The notes: generated from the letters alone by a model not told the origin. A DNA stretch of 64,000 nt from Zantedeschia hybrid cultivar (GCA_030544215.1 JARZZO010000013.1:29805229-29869228), one strand, 5' to 3'. Shown: positions 1 to 12,058, counted from the stretch's first letter. Translations and numbers: made by a program.

Positions 1-521
1 AAGCCCAGTTGAAGTGGACGAGGGGAATACCGAGGGCTAGTGCGGGGGCCTATCCCGGTTTTTATCTTTCTTCTTTTGTAAGCTTGCGGCCAGGTGGATG
101 GCCGATTTTGTACTTCCTTTTCAGTATATATACAGGAAGTATTTTTGGCTCTACCTTGATGTTGTGCATGATCGACTGAATCTGGTTTTTCATAAATCCG
201 AGATCTTGTTGTCGTTTTGCTGTAGTTCGCAAGGTAGAGACCCGATGTAGGTTCAGATATGAAGTCGATAAAATATTGCCACCGATAGTATACATGGCCG
301 GGGCCTTTACTAACGTGGTTCATATGACCCGAGGGGATATCCTGCCGCTCCGGACGCGGTTTGCGTGGCCGAAGCCACTTCCGGCCCGGTTTATGCGGAC
401 TTACAATCCTCGCGAGCGGGAAGTAATAGTAAGTCCACACATGCGTACATGAACATATAAATTAGAAATCGTCATATCATTTCATATCAATTCAAATTGC
501 ATAAACAAATAATTAAAATAT
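1..521. other. no gene; repeat-like flank
   Basis: No coding region can be supported here. The right part (about 430-520) is A/T-rich. The left part has short GC-rich stretches of the kind seen in the gypsy-type LTRs further right. It may be the distal part of an LTR on the minus strand, but no termini or target duplication are visible because the window starts here. Confidence 0.4.
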
Positions 522-985
522 TTAATATCTGGAGAAACGGCGAGAAGCCGCTGATGGTCGTCTCGCGGTCCGGAGTGACCGCGGATAGATTTGCAAAGAG
601 GCAGCCTCTACATCTAGTTGGGAGACCGTCCTAGACTCCCTACTCAGCCCGTTAGATACCTCTATCCCTAGAAGGCTCTCTACTAGACCTAAGTAATCCA
701 GGTAGGTCACCCTGCTCACCGCACGACCATCTACTCTAAGACCAGTAATCCTAGCGACGTGCTCTAAACTTGGGACCATGTGGTCCCAGGGCATTAGGAA
801 TGCCCGACTCACCGCGTGCCATCTCTCTCTCAAAGCCTACAGAAGCACCAGATCATGCTAAAAGGGATCGATATCTAAGATCTCGTCGAACCCCATCCGG
901 TGCAGTCACGCCTTCTGGAAGTCGGGCAAGCCACGGTAAGCACCGATGACCAGATCCCACGATATCCTGGCCCTCATCGTCCCCT
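522..985 (-). pseudogene. plant mobile domain (PMD) protein fragment, broken
   Basis: Reading the minus strand from about 985 to 522 gives one continuous frame that resembles the N-terminal part of the plant mobile domain found in MAIN/MAIL-like proteins and in several plant transposons. The visible order is a GFDEILDI-type helix, then RERWHAVSRAFLMPW, then a stretch with TGLRVDGRAV, matching the family pattern of a conserved W, a hydrophobic strand and a G-L-x-V-D-G turn. Three in-frame stops interrupt it: TGA at 908-906, TAG at 860-858 and TAG at 839-837. The sequence just upstream (TTTGCAG before 985) looks like a 3' splice site, so this may be an internal exon of a larger gene. Function cannot be inferred beyond the domain; PMDs are often carried by transposons. 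It is not expressed as a full protein in this form. Confidence 0.6.
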
Positions 986-1023
986 GCAAATAATTCAATA
1001 AATTTCATCAGATAATGGGCATT

Positions 1024-1471
1024 AAAAATTAATTTTCAAAAATAAAAATATTCTATCTAAATGGCGTTGGACATGGTGGACGCCCATTGAAAGGCGTTCA
1101 CATGTCTTGACATTGTTTTCCTTCTTCATTTTCTAAATTAAAGAAGGAACCACTGCCTTGAATGGTGTCGGACAGGGTTGACGCCCTTTGAAAGGCGTCA
1201 CCTGGTCTCAATGCTGCTCAAGATAGAGATCTGAGGTCCTAAAACCTCCTTTCCCTTGCTTTCCCTTGGAGCCTCCTCCTTGGCATCCAAGAACGCCGCC
1301 GCCACCACAAGGTCGGCCGACGCCGCCTCAGGAACTTCCTCTGCTACCACGATCGAGGTCTGTCATCGTTTCACGACGACCTTGCTCGATTGCCCCCTTT
1401 CCATGGCTTTGAGGGAATAAGAGAGAGAGAGGAAGCTCGGGTGGGAGAGAGGATCCAAAAGAAGGGTTCGA

Positions 1472-1508
<37 letters not shown>

Positions 1509-2040
1509 AAAGAGTGAGAGAGTGAAGATGGCCGGTAGCGAAGGACTTCGCTGGAGAAGCCCGGAGCTCGTCGAGATGGCCGGAAGTGGGGAAGATCGCC
1601 GGAGAAGACGAAAGAGAGGGCCTTAAGAGAATGAGGAAGAAGGAGAGCTCGGGCTCGCAGAGGCTCTATTTAAGAAAGTTAAAACGCGTCGAGAAACAGC
1701 GCCGCCTTTCATTGCACATAAACTGAGGCGGCAATATAGAATTTTTGAAATTGAGTGAACCGTATCCACATATCACGTTGCCATTTAGATTAAACCGCAG
1801 GTAATGATTAAACGCGTCCTTCCATAACGACGCGTTTCAGTAGATTAATTACAGGATTAATGGCAGAATTTTGTGAAAAAGTAGGAGAGAGAATTGAAAG
1901 GCGTCTAGAACACAAGACGCGTTTTGAGCGTAATATGGAATTTTAAGGAATTAATCTTTGGAATTTCGGAAACTAATTATAGTTTAATGGCATCTTACTG
2001 ACTGGACGCGATTTACATTACGTAAATTTGAAGGTTGATG
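1024..2040 (-). promoter_or_regulatory. promoter-like block with GCGTC dyads and CT-rich leader
   Basis: Read on the minus strand, this block has paired GCGTC/GACGC motifs (about 1686-1716, 1811-1850, 1896-1925), a TATA-like TTAAATAG at about 1663-1678, and then a long CT-rich tract (1420-1650) like a plant 5' leader. More GCGTC motifs follow at about 1059-1090 and 1160-1200. The same order (dyads, CT-rich tract, GC-rich segment, dyads) occurs in the Gypsy2 LTRs and in the solo LTR at 55696-57986. It is either the remains of a related minus-strand LTR or the promoter of the PMD locus that follows at 985. No LTR termini were found. Confidence 0.4.
1474..1503. repeat. (GA)n microsatellite
   Basis: An uninterrupted run of about 15 GA/AG dinucleotides lies inside the GA-rich (CT-rich on the minus strand) leader-like tract. 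It is low complexity; the overlapping 78-codon plus-strand ORF is not credible. Confidence 0.9.
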
Positions 2041-2185
2041 TTTTAAAGAAAAATCATAATTTTAGTAAAGGAAAAATTCAGGATAAATCACGGAACATTA
2101 AGGGATGATTTATATTGTATAAGGAATGAATTCTTCATTGAAAATAAAATTGAAATTACATCAAATGGAAGATAGGGGAGAGCTT

Positions 2186-3580
2186 TCAAGGACGAATTTT
2201 TTGAAACTCCTTAACATATATCTCCAACAGTCCTCTATTAGCTTCATGAGAAGTTTGTACACAACGGGAGAACCCGATGTTCCACAGGGTAGCAATGAGC
2301 TCAGTCGCCTCATAATCTTCGTCAGTTTCCAACGCCCGCTTCTTTATTGGAGAGAGATTGGAAAACTCAGGAAATTCGTAGCGTGGCATGCCAACTTGTG
2401 GATAACAACGATGAGGGTTATATAGAACAAACTCAGTAGCCCCGATCAATCGAAGTTCTGTACCAGCACCACGGTGCACGTGAATTGGTTTCTTTATAAG
2501 AGCAAGTGATGAAGATTTGAATCCGGTCTTTGGCATTTTCTTTAAATGAGCACGCTAGTCATGTCGAGTCTTGAGATTGGGCATCCGATTGATCATCTTG
2601 TCATCGAACTTCACAATGTTGGAGATGTGAAAGATGAGACTTTGTTCATATATTTGAGATATCTTCGGAACGGTTCTCTCACTGTGATGGAACTTGAAGT
2701 GGAATTCAACCCACAGTGCAAAGAGTAACATACAGCCATGAGGAGCCTGACCTATAGAAGATGCAGAGAGTCCGCTGTAGAGATAGGCTAGGACCGTTGT
2801 GCCGATTAACTTTCTCTCAAAGATCCTATGAATTGCACTTATCTGATCATCTTCTAGGATATTATCTTGGGAAGGGAATATTAAAGCGCCAGCTAAGCAT
2901 GTGGTGAACACTTTCATCACGGCTTCTGTTTCTTCATCCTTAAGATCTTCAATCTTCTTCAAGGTCCATTCGGCTAACTTTGCCAGATTAATTCCTTTCT
3001 TCATAAGACAACCTTGAATTTCTTTTGGATTCTTCACAATCTTCTCTAACAATTATTGGCCAGTAATTATATCCCTCATAAGCATCATATCGCTCAAATA
3101 TGGTTCATCATTGTTCATCTTGAGTTTCGGAAGGCCCAATAAGAGTTCGGCTTCTTCAAGAAGGATAGTGGCTTCAAATGTGACGAAGATAAAAGTATGA
3201 GTTTGTGGATGCCACAACTCAACTAAAGCTCCCATAGCCGCCCAATCCATTTTTGCGCTCTTGTAATGTTTGGCATGAACAATCAACCCTTGGATATGCC
3301 ACTTGGAAATATAGGATTGCATGGATATACTGATCTTGTTCACAAACTTTTGGATCCAAGGAAGTGAAGAGAATCTTCTTGGACCGGGGAAGAAAGGATA
3401 TTCATAGAAAAGAAAGTTTGGAAAAATTCTATTGAAGAATATGAAGAACATGGAAGAGGATTTAATTAGAAGGATAGAGAGAATACTTACTTGTAGGTTA
3501 GGATCTCTCCCGCTAAGATGATCTTTCACTTCAGAAATCTTCTCGAGTGTTTTTCTCATCCTCTTGTTTGAAGAATCCAT
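2186..3580 (-). pseudogene. plant mobile domain-like protein, two in-frame stops
   Basis: A single minus-strand frame runs from ATG 3580 to a stop at 2188-2186, about 465 codons, with two nonsense codons: TAA at 3055-3053 and TAG at 2557-2555. There is no frame change across either. PMD-like landmarks appear in order: LVELWHPQTHTF followed by LEEAELLLGLP (N-terminal domain), then the TTVLAYLYSGL helix and the CMLLFALWVEFHF helix, then VLYNPHRCYPQVGMP near the C terminus. Residues about 30-70 are unusually Phe/Ile-rich and begin at a GTAAGT, so an unspliced intron near 3490-3370 is possible. The ATG at 3580 is preferred to the upstream TTG at 3592. It is probably a PMD gene carried by a transposon or derived from one. 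Function is unknown, and with two stops it is most likely dead. Confidence 0.6.
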
Positions 3581-3592
3581 CTCTTTCCTCAA

Positions 3593-4204
3593 CTTTGAGT
3601 TTTTTCCTCTTGAAATCTTGATTGTTCTTGAGCTTTTGGAGAGAATCCCTTACTTTGATCTCTAGATTGTGTATGGATATGCTTTGATACAAGTCATAGA
3701 AGCTTATGTATAGAGGTTTGTGATGCGTATTTAAATGTCGTCGTTAAAACACAAATATCATCAACTTTAAATTCCGATTCTCACACAAAATTATTTGAAA
3801 ATAGTGTGGTGATGCGATTGGGTCGATCCACGAGGAAATAGAAATCTAATTTTGAAAACTTTGGATTTTGAATGAAATTGGATTTTTGATATAATGTTCT
3901 AAAAAAAACTATTTTAAGCACTTGGACAAAAATCAATTACAATTTTTTTTAATGTTTTCAACAAAACTTCTAATTAGCACCTAGTGACAACCACTAAAAC
4001 TTAATTAACTAATTGTTGAGATTAAGTAAAGTGAATAAATCTAACTAGATAATATTGATCTAAGAAAACAATTAAAATATCTACAACATCAAAAGGGAAA
4101 TAACATGATTGCTATTATTTCAATAAAATCAGATACAATAGTTCCTTAAACAAAGTTTAATAATAGAAATGCTAATTAATTTCTTAATAGCAAAAATAAA
4201 CTAA
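3593..4204. other. no gene; AT-rich leader-like DNA
   Basis: No coding region is seen. On the minus strand it precedes the PMD-like ORF and would be its 5' leader or intron. A TCCTCGTGGATCGACCC motif (minus strand, about 3818-3834) resembles a motif I associate with leaders of some plant gypsy elements. I could not tie it to an LTR or primer site here. Confidence 0.35.
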
Positions 4205-5090
4205 TCAAAAGAAATAACAAGGAGGCGCTGGCTTTGAGAATAGCAATAGAGGGCCCTGGCTCGGGCGGTTCACTGCGCCACTAGCAGGGGCGCTATGAAG
4301 CGGGCAGGCGCTGGCTTCTGGAGGCGCAGTGGACCGGAGTGGCTGGCGCGGGTGCGTGGAGGCGCGGTGGACCGGCGTGGCAGACGAAGCGCGTGACAGA
4401 GGGCGCCGCGTGGTGGCGGCTGCTGACGCGTGGCGTGCGGCTCGAGCGGGAAACGTCTGCAAAGAGCGCCGCGTGGCGGCGGCTGGGCGGGAATGCTCGC
4501 CCCGGCAGGCACGAACGACGATGTGGAGCAGGGCTAAACCGCTCCTACTGCCACGTGGTGCTGTGGCTGGCGGCGGTGAAGACGTGGCAAAGCGGGAAGC
4601 TCCACACTCGGGCACGGGCGACGATGCGCAGCCCTGCGAACAGCCGCGTGACGCCGCGTGGCGCCGCGTGGCCCTGGCGACCCCGCCCAGCAGGCACAGA
4701 CGACGAAGAGGGCGGCGGCGAGGCTCCCAGCGATGCCACATGGGGGCAACGGGCCCAAGGCGCTGCGTTGGTGCGCGTGGGAGCAGAGAGAGACACGCAG
4801 AAAGTGAGAACGAGAGAGAGAGAGAACAGAGAGTGCTGAGAGAGAGAGGGAAAGCAGGCGGGAGAGAGAAAGAGGTATAGAGAGAGGGAGCTAAAGGGAG
4901 AGAAAGAAAAGAGAGCCTCACAGAGAGAGAGAACGAAAAAGACAAAGGGAGAAAGGAGAGGGATGTTGCGTGAGGAAGAGAGAGGGTTTGGGGGAATGAG
5001 AGAAAAACAGAGAGAGAGAGAAATTTTAGAAAAAATATCTGAAAATTCGGAACACCCTCTTTTGACCTCCCCCTTGGTTTTTATAGAAAA
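4205..5090 (-). promoter_or_regulatory. TATA box plus long CT-rich, then GC-rich leader
   Basis: Read on the minus strand, TATAAAAACC (TATA box at 5085-5078) follows an A/T-rich upstream region. It is followed by about 250 bases of CT-rich sequence (5040-4790) and a GC-rich segment (4790-4210) with several near-copies of a GCCGCCACGCGGCGC-like unit. The layout is that of a plant Pol II promoter and leader, or of an LTR U3-R-U5. It points at the PMD-like pseudogene 600 bases downstream. Overlapping ORFs up to 246 codons occur here on both strands, but they are low-complexity and share no recognisable domain, so none is called. Confidence 0.4.
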
Positions 5091-5760
5091 AAAAGGGGGG
5101 GTTTGAATTTCAAAAAAAGGTTTTAAATTCCTTGCATTAAGCTCCTCCTTGATTAGGGGATATTCTTTAAAAACAATGAATGGTATTTTGAATTTTGAAT
5201 TTTGAAATAGATATTCCTCTATTTGATTTCCATAATTCCCTCCTCTCTCTTAATTATAAGATCATCTTTTAAGCCCATAAAAGTTATTTTGAATTTTTGA
5301 ATTTTGAAATAAATATCTTCCTTTTTAGATTTCAGGATTCCCTCCTCTTCTCTCTCTTAGTTGGCATGTGGGCCCTAGTTGAAGCTAAAATACAATAAAT
5401 CATCCAACTACACATTAAATAATTGCCAAGAAAATCTTATTTGAGAATGAAATTGCTACCCTTATTCAATTCATGGAGTGATGATATTTGAAATTCGGAT
5501 TTTTTTTCAAAATTGATATATTTGAATGCACAAATGATTTATCAATCATTCCATGTGATTTTGTTCATTAAATTGATAGCAAAGTATGTAAATTTCATCT
5601 GTTATTTATGTAAAATTGTGAATTTATCAGTTTGCGAGATTGAAGAGTCTTTTCTGAATTGAAGAGAGGATATGCATTGAAGAGAATTGGAGTCCGGATT
5701 GAACACAAGGAAACCAGTTTCTGCGACTTAAAAGGCATCTTTGAACAGCGACATCATTCA
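5091..5760. other. no gene; AT-rich
   Basis: AT-rich DNA upstream (minus sense) of the TATA box at 5085-5078. Two similar AATTTTGAATTTTGAAAT stretches (about 5190-5210 and 5290-5312), each followed by an ATATTCCT/ATCTTCCT segment, suggest an old local duplication of about 100 bases. No ORF of interest. Confidence 0.4.
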
Positions 5761-5960
5761 AATAACGTCGGTTCGACACAACGCGTTTCATGGTTGTTCT
5801 GTTATTCGTCCGAAATTCCATGTTTATCCATGGTTGATGGATAATTGAATATTTGATTCTAATGGCGTCGGCTCGACACAACGCGTTTCATGGTTCTTCT
5901 ATTGTTCGCCCGAAATTCTATGTTTATCCATGTTTGATGTTTAATTGAATATTTGCTTGA
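5761..5960 (+). repeat. two-copy tandem repeat, 100-bp period
   Basis: Positions 5761-5860 and 5861-5960 are two copies of the same 100-bp unit with about a dozen differences. Each begins with an AA-TAACGTCGG/AATGGCGTCGG motif, then TCGACACAACGCGTTTCATGG, so each carries one GCGTC...GCG dyad of the kind found near other promoter-like blocks here. Function is unknown. Confidence 0.85.
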
Positions 5961-7044
5961 AATTACTAATGATTTCTGAATGCAAGAAATTCAAAGAAAT
6001 GACAATAAAGATGAAAATCTTAAGAAGGTCCCACTGTGGGAATTCATGAGTCTTGAACGTAGCTAAAAAAATAGTTATCTCTATCTTTGTATTCTTTTAT
6101 ATAATTGATTTGCATTAGCATTATTATATGATAAATATTCATTGGAGTATATCAAGGACCTTGTGGTTTTGATAAAACTGGAATTTGAGTTCCCCTTCAA
6201 CAAAAATAATGATAATTCTAGAGAATTCTTAATCGCATAGATAGGCCGTTGGATTGTTAATTGATGAGGGCGATGGTTCCGCTTTTGTAAAACAGTGCAT
6301 GAACAAACGAGCTTCAGCTTAGCACTGAATTACAGAATTAGTATCTTTACTCATTAATGATAATTTAACAATATTATCCTTGATTAATTTATATTTTATT
6401 TGATTTTATATTTTTCTTTTAGCCCAACATACATCATGTAAGACTTTGAAATAATTGTGATAAGTATTAATTATTTATTAAACTTCAGATCATTGATCAA
6501 ATAAATTCCGACATGATATGAAATATTCCATTCTGAATTGAGTATCTTGATTATCTTTGAAGTTCGCTTGAAGATATCCTTAGAATGCTATCCTTTCTTA
6601 GACTCTTTATCCAACATTTCTTGTTTCCTTTAAGATCCATCATGGTTGCAACACTTCCACATTGGTTGGTAACAGCTCCTCATGCTGAAACTTGTAAGGT
6701 TTTTGAGGTAGGGTACTTTCCAATCGTGGAGGTTGATCGACCTTATTTTGTTTCATTTGTTTCCTCCATCCAGACAGGATTGATTCCATTAATCTCTTTA
6801 AGTTATCTTTACTGATCGTTTTGAAAAAAAATTTCATCATGTGATGTTGAGAGCGTGTCTCATCACATCTTGGTATTATCTTTTCAGTACACTTAATTTT
6901 ATTTCACTCCCTTGCAAAGTCAATGCCAAGGTGATGCAGCTGTAGACATACTAATTTTGACATCATTTTGAGTAAATTTCATATCATATAATAATATCTC
7001 AAAATGGTCTATTTTTTAATCATTAATTGATTTTTAATTAATTG
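5961..7044. other. no gene recognised
   Basis: AT-rich sequence without a recognisable coding region. ORFs of 60-76 codons at 6585-6815 (plus) and 6640-6840 (minus) overlap each other and show no domain. The block may be the upstream part of the LTR-like promoter that follows. Confidence 0.35.
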
Positions 7045-7640
7045 TCTAAAAGACATCGCTCTAAGGAGACGCCATTTACGGTTTTAATCCTATTGCGATT
7101 TTTAATTTGATTTTTAATTAATTTGTTAATTAACTTAAAGACGTCTGCCTATCCCGACGCCATTTAGGTTTCTTGATAATTTCGATTTGTTCTTCCGAGT
7201 TTATCTTTATCTTAATTAAGTTAAAAGACGTCTGCTTTGAGCGACGCATTTTAGTTGATTACAAATAATGATGAATTAGCTTGTGTTTATCTTGTTTCTT
7301 CGGTTGGATTAGTTTAAAATTCTTTCATGTTAATCTATAAGTGGCCGCGAATGCGCGTGAGAGCCTTAAACTCAACTCTATATAAACCATATCCTTGGTC
7401 AGAAATTTAAGAGAGAGACGACGTCCAAAGACAAAAAAGCATTCAAGTATTGAAGGATCGAGGCGCTACGCGACTACTTCCAGGAAATTGAAAGCTTCAT
7501 CATCTTCATCCCTTCTTCATCCTTCAAGATCATTCAAGAACCAAGGCTTTCAAGGGGCATTCAACTTAGTCTTCTCAATTAATTCCTCATTAATCTCTGC
7601 ATATTTTTCATATTAGTTTCATAGTTCTGTTCATCACATC
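7045..7640 (+). promoter_or_regulatory. LTR-like promoter: three GACGC dyads, TATA box, leader
   Basis: Three dyads of the form AAAGACRTC...GACGCCATTTA lie at about 7049-7079, 7136-7166 and 7223-7252, about 87 bases apart. They are followed by TATATAAA at 7379-7386 and a GAGAGAGACGACG and CT/CA-rich leader-like segment from about 7410. This looks like the U3 and start of a plus-strand LTR or a plant promoter. A short ORF at 7395-7616 has no recognisable domain. Termini of an LTR could not be found. Confidence 0.4.
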
Positions 7641-8113
7641 ACTTCATGCTATTCACACAACACTAGCATATTTTTCTAGCCCACATGTTAAGGGGTTTTA
7701 AAGACCACAAAAGAAGTGAGTTCATCTTGTTTGAATTGCATGATTAGAATTCTAATTGGAATAGATACTACCTCCATTTAGTTCTTATTAGTCTTTCTCC
7801 TCTTTTCATATCATTCTTTGCAAGGTATAAAGGAGTATCAGAAGATCAAGAGGAGGGAATCAACAAAGAAGATCTAATCGATCCTCAAAGTCCAATCAGC
7901 ATTCAAAGTAAGAACAAGATTAATTGTGGTGGCAATTAATTGTCCTGTGGTGATTGTATCTCTCATATTCAATTATTGGTTGGGTTTTTCCTACTATTAT
8001 ATACTTTTGAGTTTGATGACAGTCTGCAAACTAAACTGGATTGAGGGCATGACAAGGTAGATCTAATAAAATCTCTAGAACATATAAGTTTGAGAGAGAA
8101 GCAGCATTCTATC
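7641..8113. other. no gene; flank of Gypsy1
   Basis: No coding region. The last five bases, CTATC (8109-8113), would be the left target-site duplication of Gypsy1, but the right partner was lost when the 3' LTR was truncated. Confidence 0.4.
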
Positions 8114-10675
8114 TGTAATACTCGATATTTTTCAAAATACAAATAATAATAAATAAAAATAATTAAAGAGACAAATAGAGTGTAATATAGTTAATCCCAT
8201 TAACTTAGATTTGTAGGTAGTTTAGTCCATTAAGCTGAGTGAAATTTATGGGTTCAAGTACTGAGGACAATATGTTAGTAATTTAATGATAACTTTTAGT
8301 ATATAATTTAGATTTTGGCGTGGTTGCTACCATTCGAAAGAGTTCGAAGTGATCTACAACTTTATAGAAGATGAGTTTCGGACATTCTTTCATTTACTAG
8401 GGAAACAATTAAATGTTAAGATAAAGCAAGTAGAGATGTAGTAGAGGAGTCTAATTTGCAGTAGAATTCTCTCTAATTCGTAGAAACGAAGCTTAATCCG
8501 ATCTTTGGGTGGTCTGTGGAGGTCATATGGGATTATAGTTAGGGTGTTAGCTCTATATATAAGTGATTAGAGAGGTAATTAAACTCTAGCAGCCGCACTT
8601 AAGTAAGAAAGTAGATATCTTGTTCTTGTTCATGAAGAGTAGAGAAAAAGAAGTCGTTTATGGCTTATAGATTAATGTTCTCATGTTTGTGGCACGTTCT
8701 AGAAGGGAGGTTAGAAGTTGCTAGATTCATAGTAGGGTTGAAGGAATTCGTTGGAGGAGATCGGTTTGTTCATAATAGGTAGGTGATGATTTTTCAAATC
8801 ATAGAATAATTTATATTAATATAAATATAATATTTTAATTTCAAAAATGGTCAAAAGGAAAGTCCGACATCATGTTCTTTACATTTACGATTTGAAACAA
8901 AGACTAAATCTTCGAATTCTTTGTTAAAATTTGAATTTTTTTGTGTTCTGTTTAGGAATCTCTATAAATGGCAGTAACATCGACCGTCTACTTCATCTGA
9001 ACAACAATTAAGATTGCTATCCAGGTTGAACTGAACAGCAGCAAAGCTTGCCGTCTATATTTCTAAACAACAGTCAAGTATACCATCCAGTTTGCTCTCC
9101 TGAGTCTATCAATTCATAATTTTGCACAAACTTTGAATAATCATATCTCGATCATTTGTAACCCAAACAACTAGAAATTTTAACCACACGTCTGTCTGCA
9201 TGAAATCTATTTGTCTATAAAGTTTCATAACTTTTAAAATTTTATTTCTTATTTTTCTGCTATTTATCCTTTTATTTAAATTTGACTTCAGTTTTAAACT
9301 CGCCATTTGAACTTTAAAATCACTCATTTGATCTTTGAATCTAACTAAGATTTGCTAGCACATTACTTATGGCCTAATTATCATGTTTTAGTAGTTTGGT
9401 GAATTTTTGAATCTGTTTATTATTAATTTATCTATTTAATGTATTTTTTGCCTTAAAAAATAGGTTTTGAGACATGAAAATTATGAAGCATGTTATGAAA
9501 ATTCTGAAAATTTTTCAGTAATATTTTTCATGCATGTTTGACCTGTTTGAATTAGTTTTATCTTAAATTTTATAGTATAACATCAGGTTGCCTTTAAAAT
9601 GCCTTGTTTCATGAAAAATATAATATTTTTGTATATGTATATTATTAGCTATATGATTAATATTAATTCTAGATGTATGATGAATTCTAATCTCTGTAAG
9701 ACATGTGCCATCTAATTTAAAATGTATGATAAGGACATTGCCATCTTAAGGAGATCATGTGGCCCAATTCAAATGTAAGCATCCTTGTTGGATAAGGTAT
9801 TATGTGATCCAAGGGCAATGGGTAAAATCCATTGAACCTACTTCAGCATGGTATACTGGTGGGATATGTGTAATCCATGATTTCGCGGTAGCCAAGACTT
9901 GATACTATTTCTTGTATACCCGATTTTAAGTATGTATTTGAATTATGAATTGTGTGACTTGATCACAAGCTACTACCTATATTTATACGCCATGTAAGAT
10001 GTGATATGAGCCTCCCTATGTATTTTATGATATGCAGAGTTTGTTTTTAAGCAACTTATGAAAATTTGACGTACGTGATAAGTTATATGTGTTATCATGT
10101 TTGTTTCAGACTATTAGAAAATACATCTGACTTAATATGAGATATATGTACGATCTTGTTGTGTATCATTCTCTTATTTGATCTATATGTACCATTATGA
10201 ATTATTCATCACATGATTTAGTTACCATGTGAATTTTAACTATTATATGTTTAGCCTATGGAGGAGATGATCCTTACTAAGTTTTGTACTCAGTAAGTTT
10301 GTTAAACAATTTTTTAAGAGAGGTGGCCAGAGAGTTGGATTTTAATTCTAACCACGAGAAGTAGGTGTTTTTTGAGCTTTTGGAATTCAAGATTTATTGT
10401 AGTAATATGAGTCCTTTCTCTTTAGTAGATTTGTGAGATCCTATGGAGTTGAAAGATTGATTATGCTATTTAGAGGCAGTTGTTTATTATGAGACTTTTA
10501 TGGATTGTATTGCCTTATTATTTTTAAAATTTTTGCAATGAATAGCAATTTATTATTGCCTTGTACAATTTTATTCTCTCATTTCTATTATGTATGCACT
10601 ATGTTCCATACATGTACTGTCTCCGAATTCTGTCGAAAGTCAGATATGACTAGACACGAGGTTCGGGGCGTTACA
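8114..10675 (+). repeat. Gypsy1 5' LTR (2562 bp)
   Basis: Starts TGTAATACTCG and ends GGCGTTACA. It is recognised by alignment with 23709-26303: the first 90 bases and the segment around 9480-9900 match clearly. A typical TG...CA boundary is followed after five bases by the primer site. It contains no gene; the ORF at 9109-9327 (minus) is AT-rich noise. Confidence 0.85.
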
Positions 10676-10680
10676 GAACA

Positions 10681-10692
10681 TGGTATCAAAGT
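10681..10692 (+). other. Gypsy1 primer-binding site
   Basis: TGGTATCAAAGT, a decayed form of the TGGTATCAGAGC sequence complementary to the 3' end of initiator tRNA-Met. It sits five bases after the LTR end. Confidence 0.75.
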
Positions 10693-10874
10693 GATTTTGA
10701 GAATTTTGAGTTCCATACCATCTTATCTGTTAAGCCTGAGGAGTTAGTTAATAGATTTAGGATTTTAGGTTGGATGTAAGTCACAAGATAGCTAGGTTTT
10801 GATTTGAGAGAGAAGTAGAGGTGTTGAATTGTTGAATTTAAGAGCTTACTTGAGGTATTTTAGATTATCAAGTT

Positions 10875-12058
10875 ATGTCGAGGCATGGTCATCCTACTGC
10901 AGTTCCTCCTGTTCAGCCCGCGTCTTCTAAGGACACCCTAATGTAGGGAGGTTCTTCTGCAATCCAGGGCCAAGGTGTGGTCAGCGACCGCTGGCCAATA
11001 TGGACTTTGGTGGGTTCATACATACTTTTTAGGGGCTTGTGCAAGTTTTGTAGACTCAGATACAGTCACAGGATCAACCCTATGGGCCTAAGCTGACCCC
11101 TATGATGGAGCAGCTCAACAAGTTCCGTCCTCCATCTTTTAAGGGAGAGAGCCGACCGAAAATTGCTGAGGCTTGGCATAATGAGATGGAGAAGATGTTA
11201 GCTGTGATTTATTGCCTAGAAGATGAGAAGGTTAGTCTGGCGACCTTCATGTTGTAGGAGAGAGTAGATGTCTAGTAGAAGTCCATGAAAAGGATTATGT
11301 TCCCTAAACATGCTGCCATCACTTGGGTGGAGTTTCTTGGATTTTTTCATGAGAAATATTTTCCTAATCATGTTCAATATAAGAAGGAGAGAGTTTCTCA
11401 ATCTGGTGCAAGGCACTATGTTTGTGGCTGATTATCAAGCGAAGTTCCCTGAGTTGGGAAGGTATGCACCTCATATCTATAATGATGTGATGAGAAGAGG
11501 AAGTTGAAGAAGTTTGTCAAGGGTCTGAAAGGTACCATTCGGTATTATATTGTTGCTTAAGACCTTCAGACTTTTGTTGTTATTTTGAGAACTGCATTCA
11601 ATATGGAGCATGAGCCTGAGAAATTTATAGAAGAGTAGAAGGGTCAGAACAAGCGAAGTGTACTAACTACCTTTATGCGTAAGGATAAGAAGACGTTTCG
11701 GACTCCGCTAGCGAAGGATCCAGCACCGAAGGCATTTGATTCAACCGCTTGCACTCAATGTAGGTGGCAGCATAACGAGACAGAGTGCTGGAGAGTAGCC
11801 GACAAGTGTTTGAGATGTGGAGATCCATGGTATATGATCAAAGACTGCCCAAAAGCTAAAGCTCAGCCGGCACAAGAACTAAAGAAAGGCAAGACTCAAG
11901 GATGTCTTTATGCTCTCACCAAAGAAGATGCTGAGGAGACCCCTACTATTACAAACGGTACTATTCTTATTGGTGATGTTCATAGTAAGGTGTTATTTAA
12001 TTCTGGAGCTACTCATTCATTTATATTTGCTAGTTTTGTTAAATCACTTAAAAAGTAG
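10875..12058 (+). pseudogene. Gypsy1 gag and protease, broken
   Basis: Begins at ATG 10875 and contains a retrotransposon Gag-type segment (FRPPSF...EAWHNEMEKML, then ITWVEFLGFFHEKYFP at about 11315-11360). Stops and frame changes occur throughout. From 11675 one clear frame holds two zinc-knuckle-like motifs: CTQCRWQHNETEC at 11750-11788 and CLRCGDPWYMIKDC at 11807-11848. In the second the usual His is Tyr. The aspartic protease signature follows as FNSGATHSFI at 11996-12025; the catalytic Asp of the usual D-S-G is Asn here. Gag would form the particle and the protease would cleave the polyprotein. The lost catalytic Asp and multiple stops make it non-functional. Confidence 0.8.

Noticed and set aside
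4205..4945. Overlapping ORFs of up to 246 codons on both strands
   Set aside because: GC-rich and GA/CT-repeat sequence gives long ORFs in several frames at once; the translations are low-complexity and show no domain.
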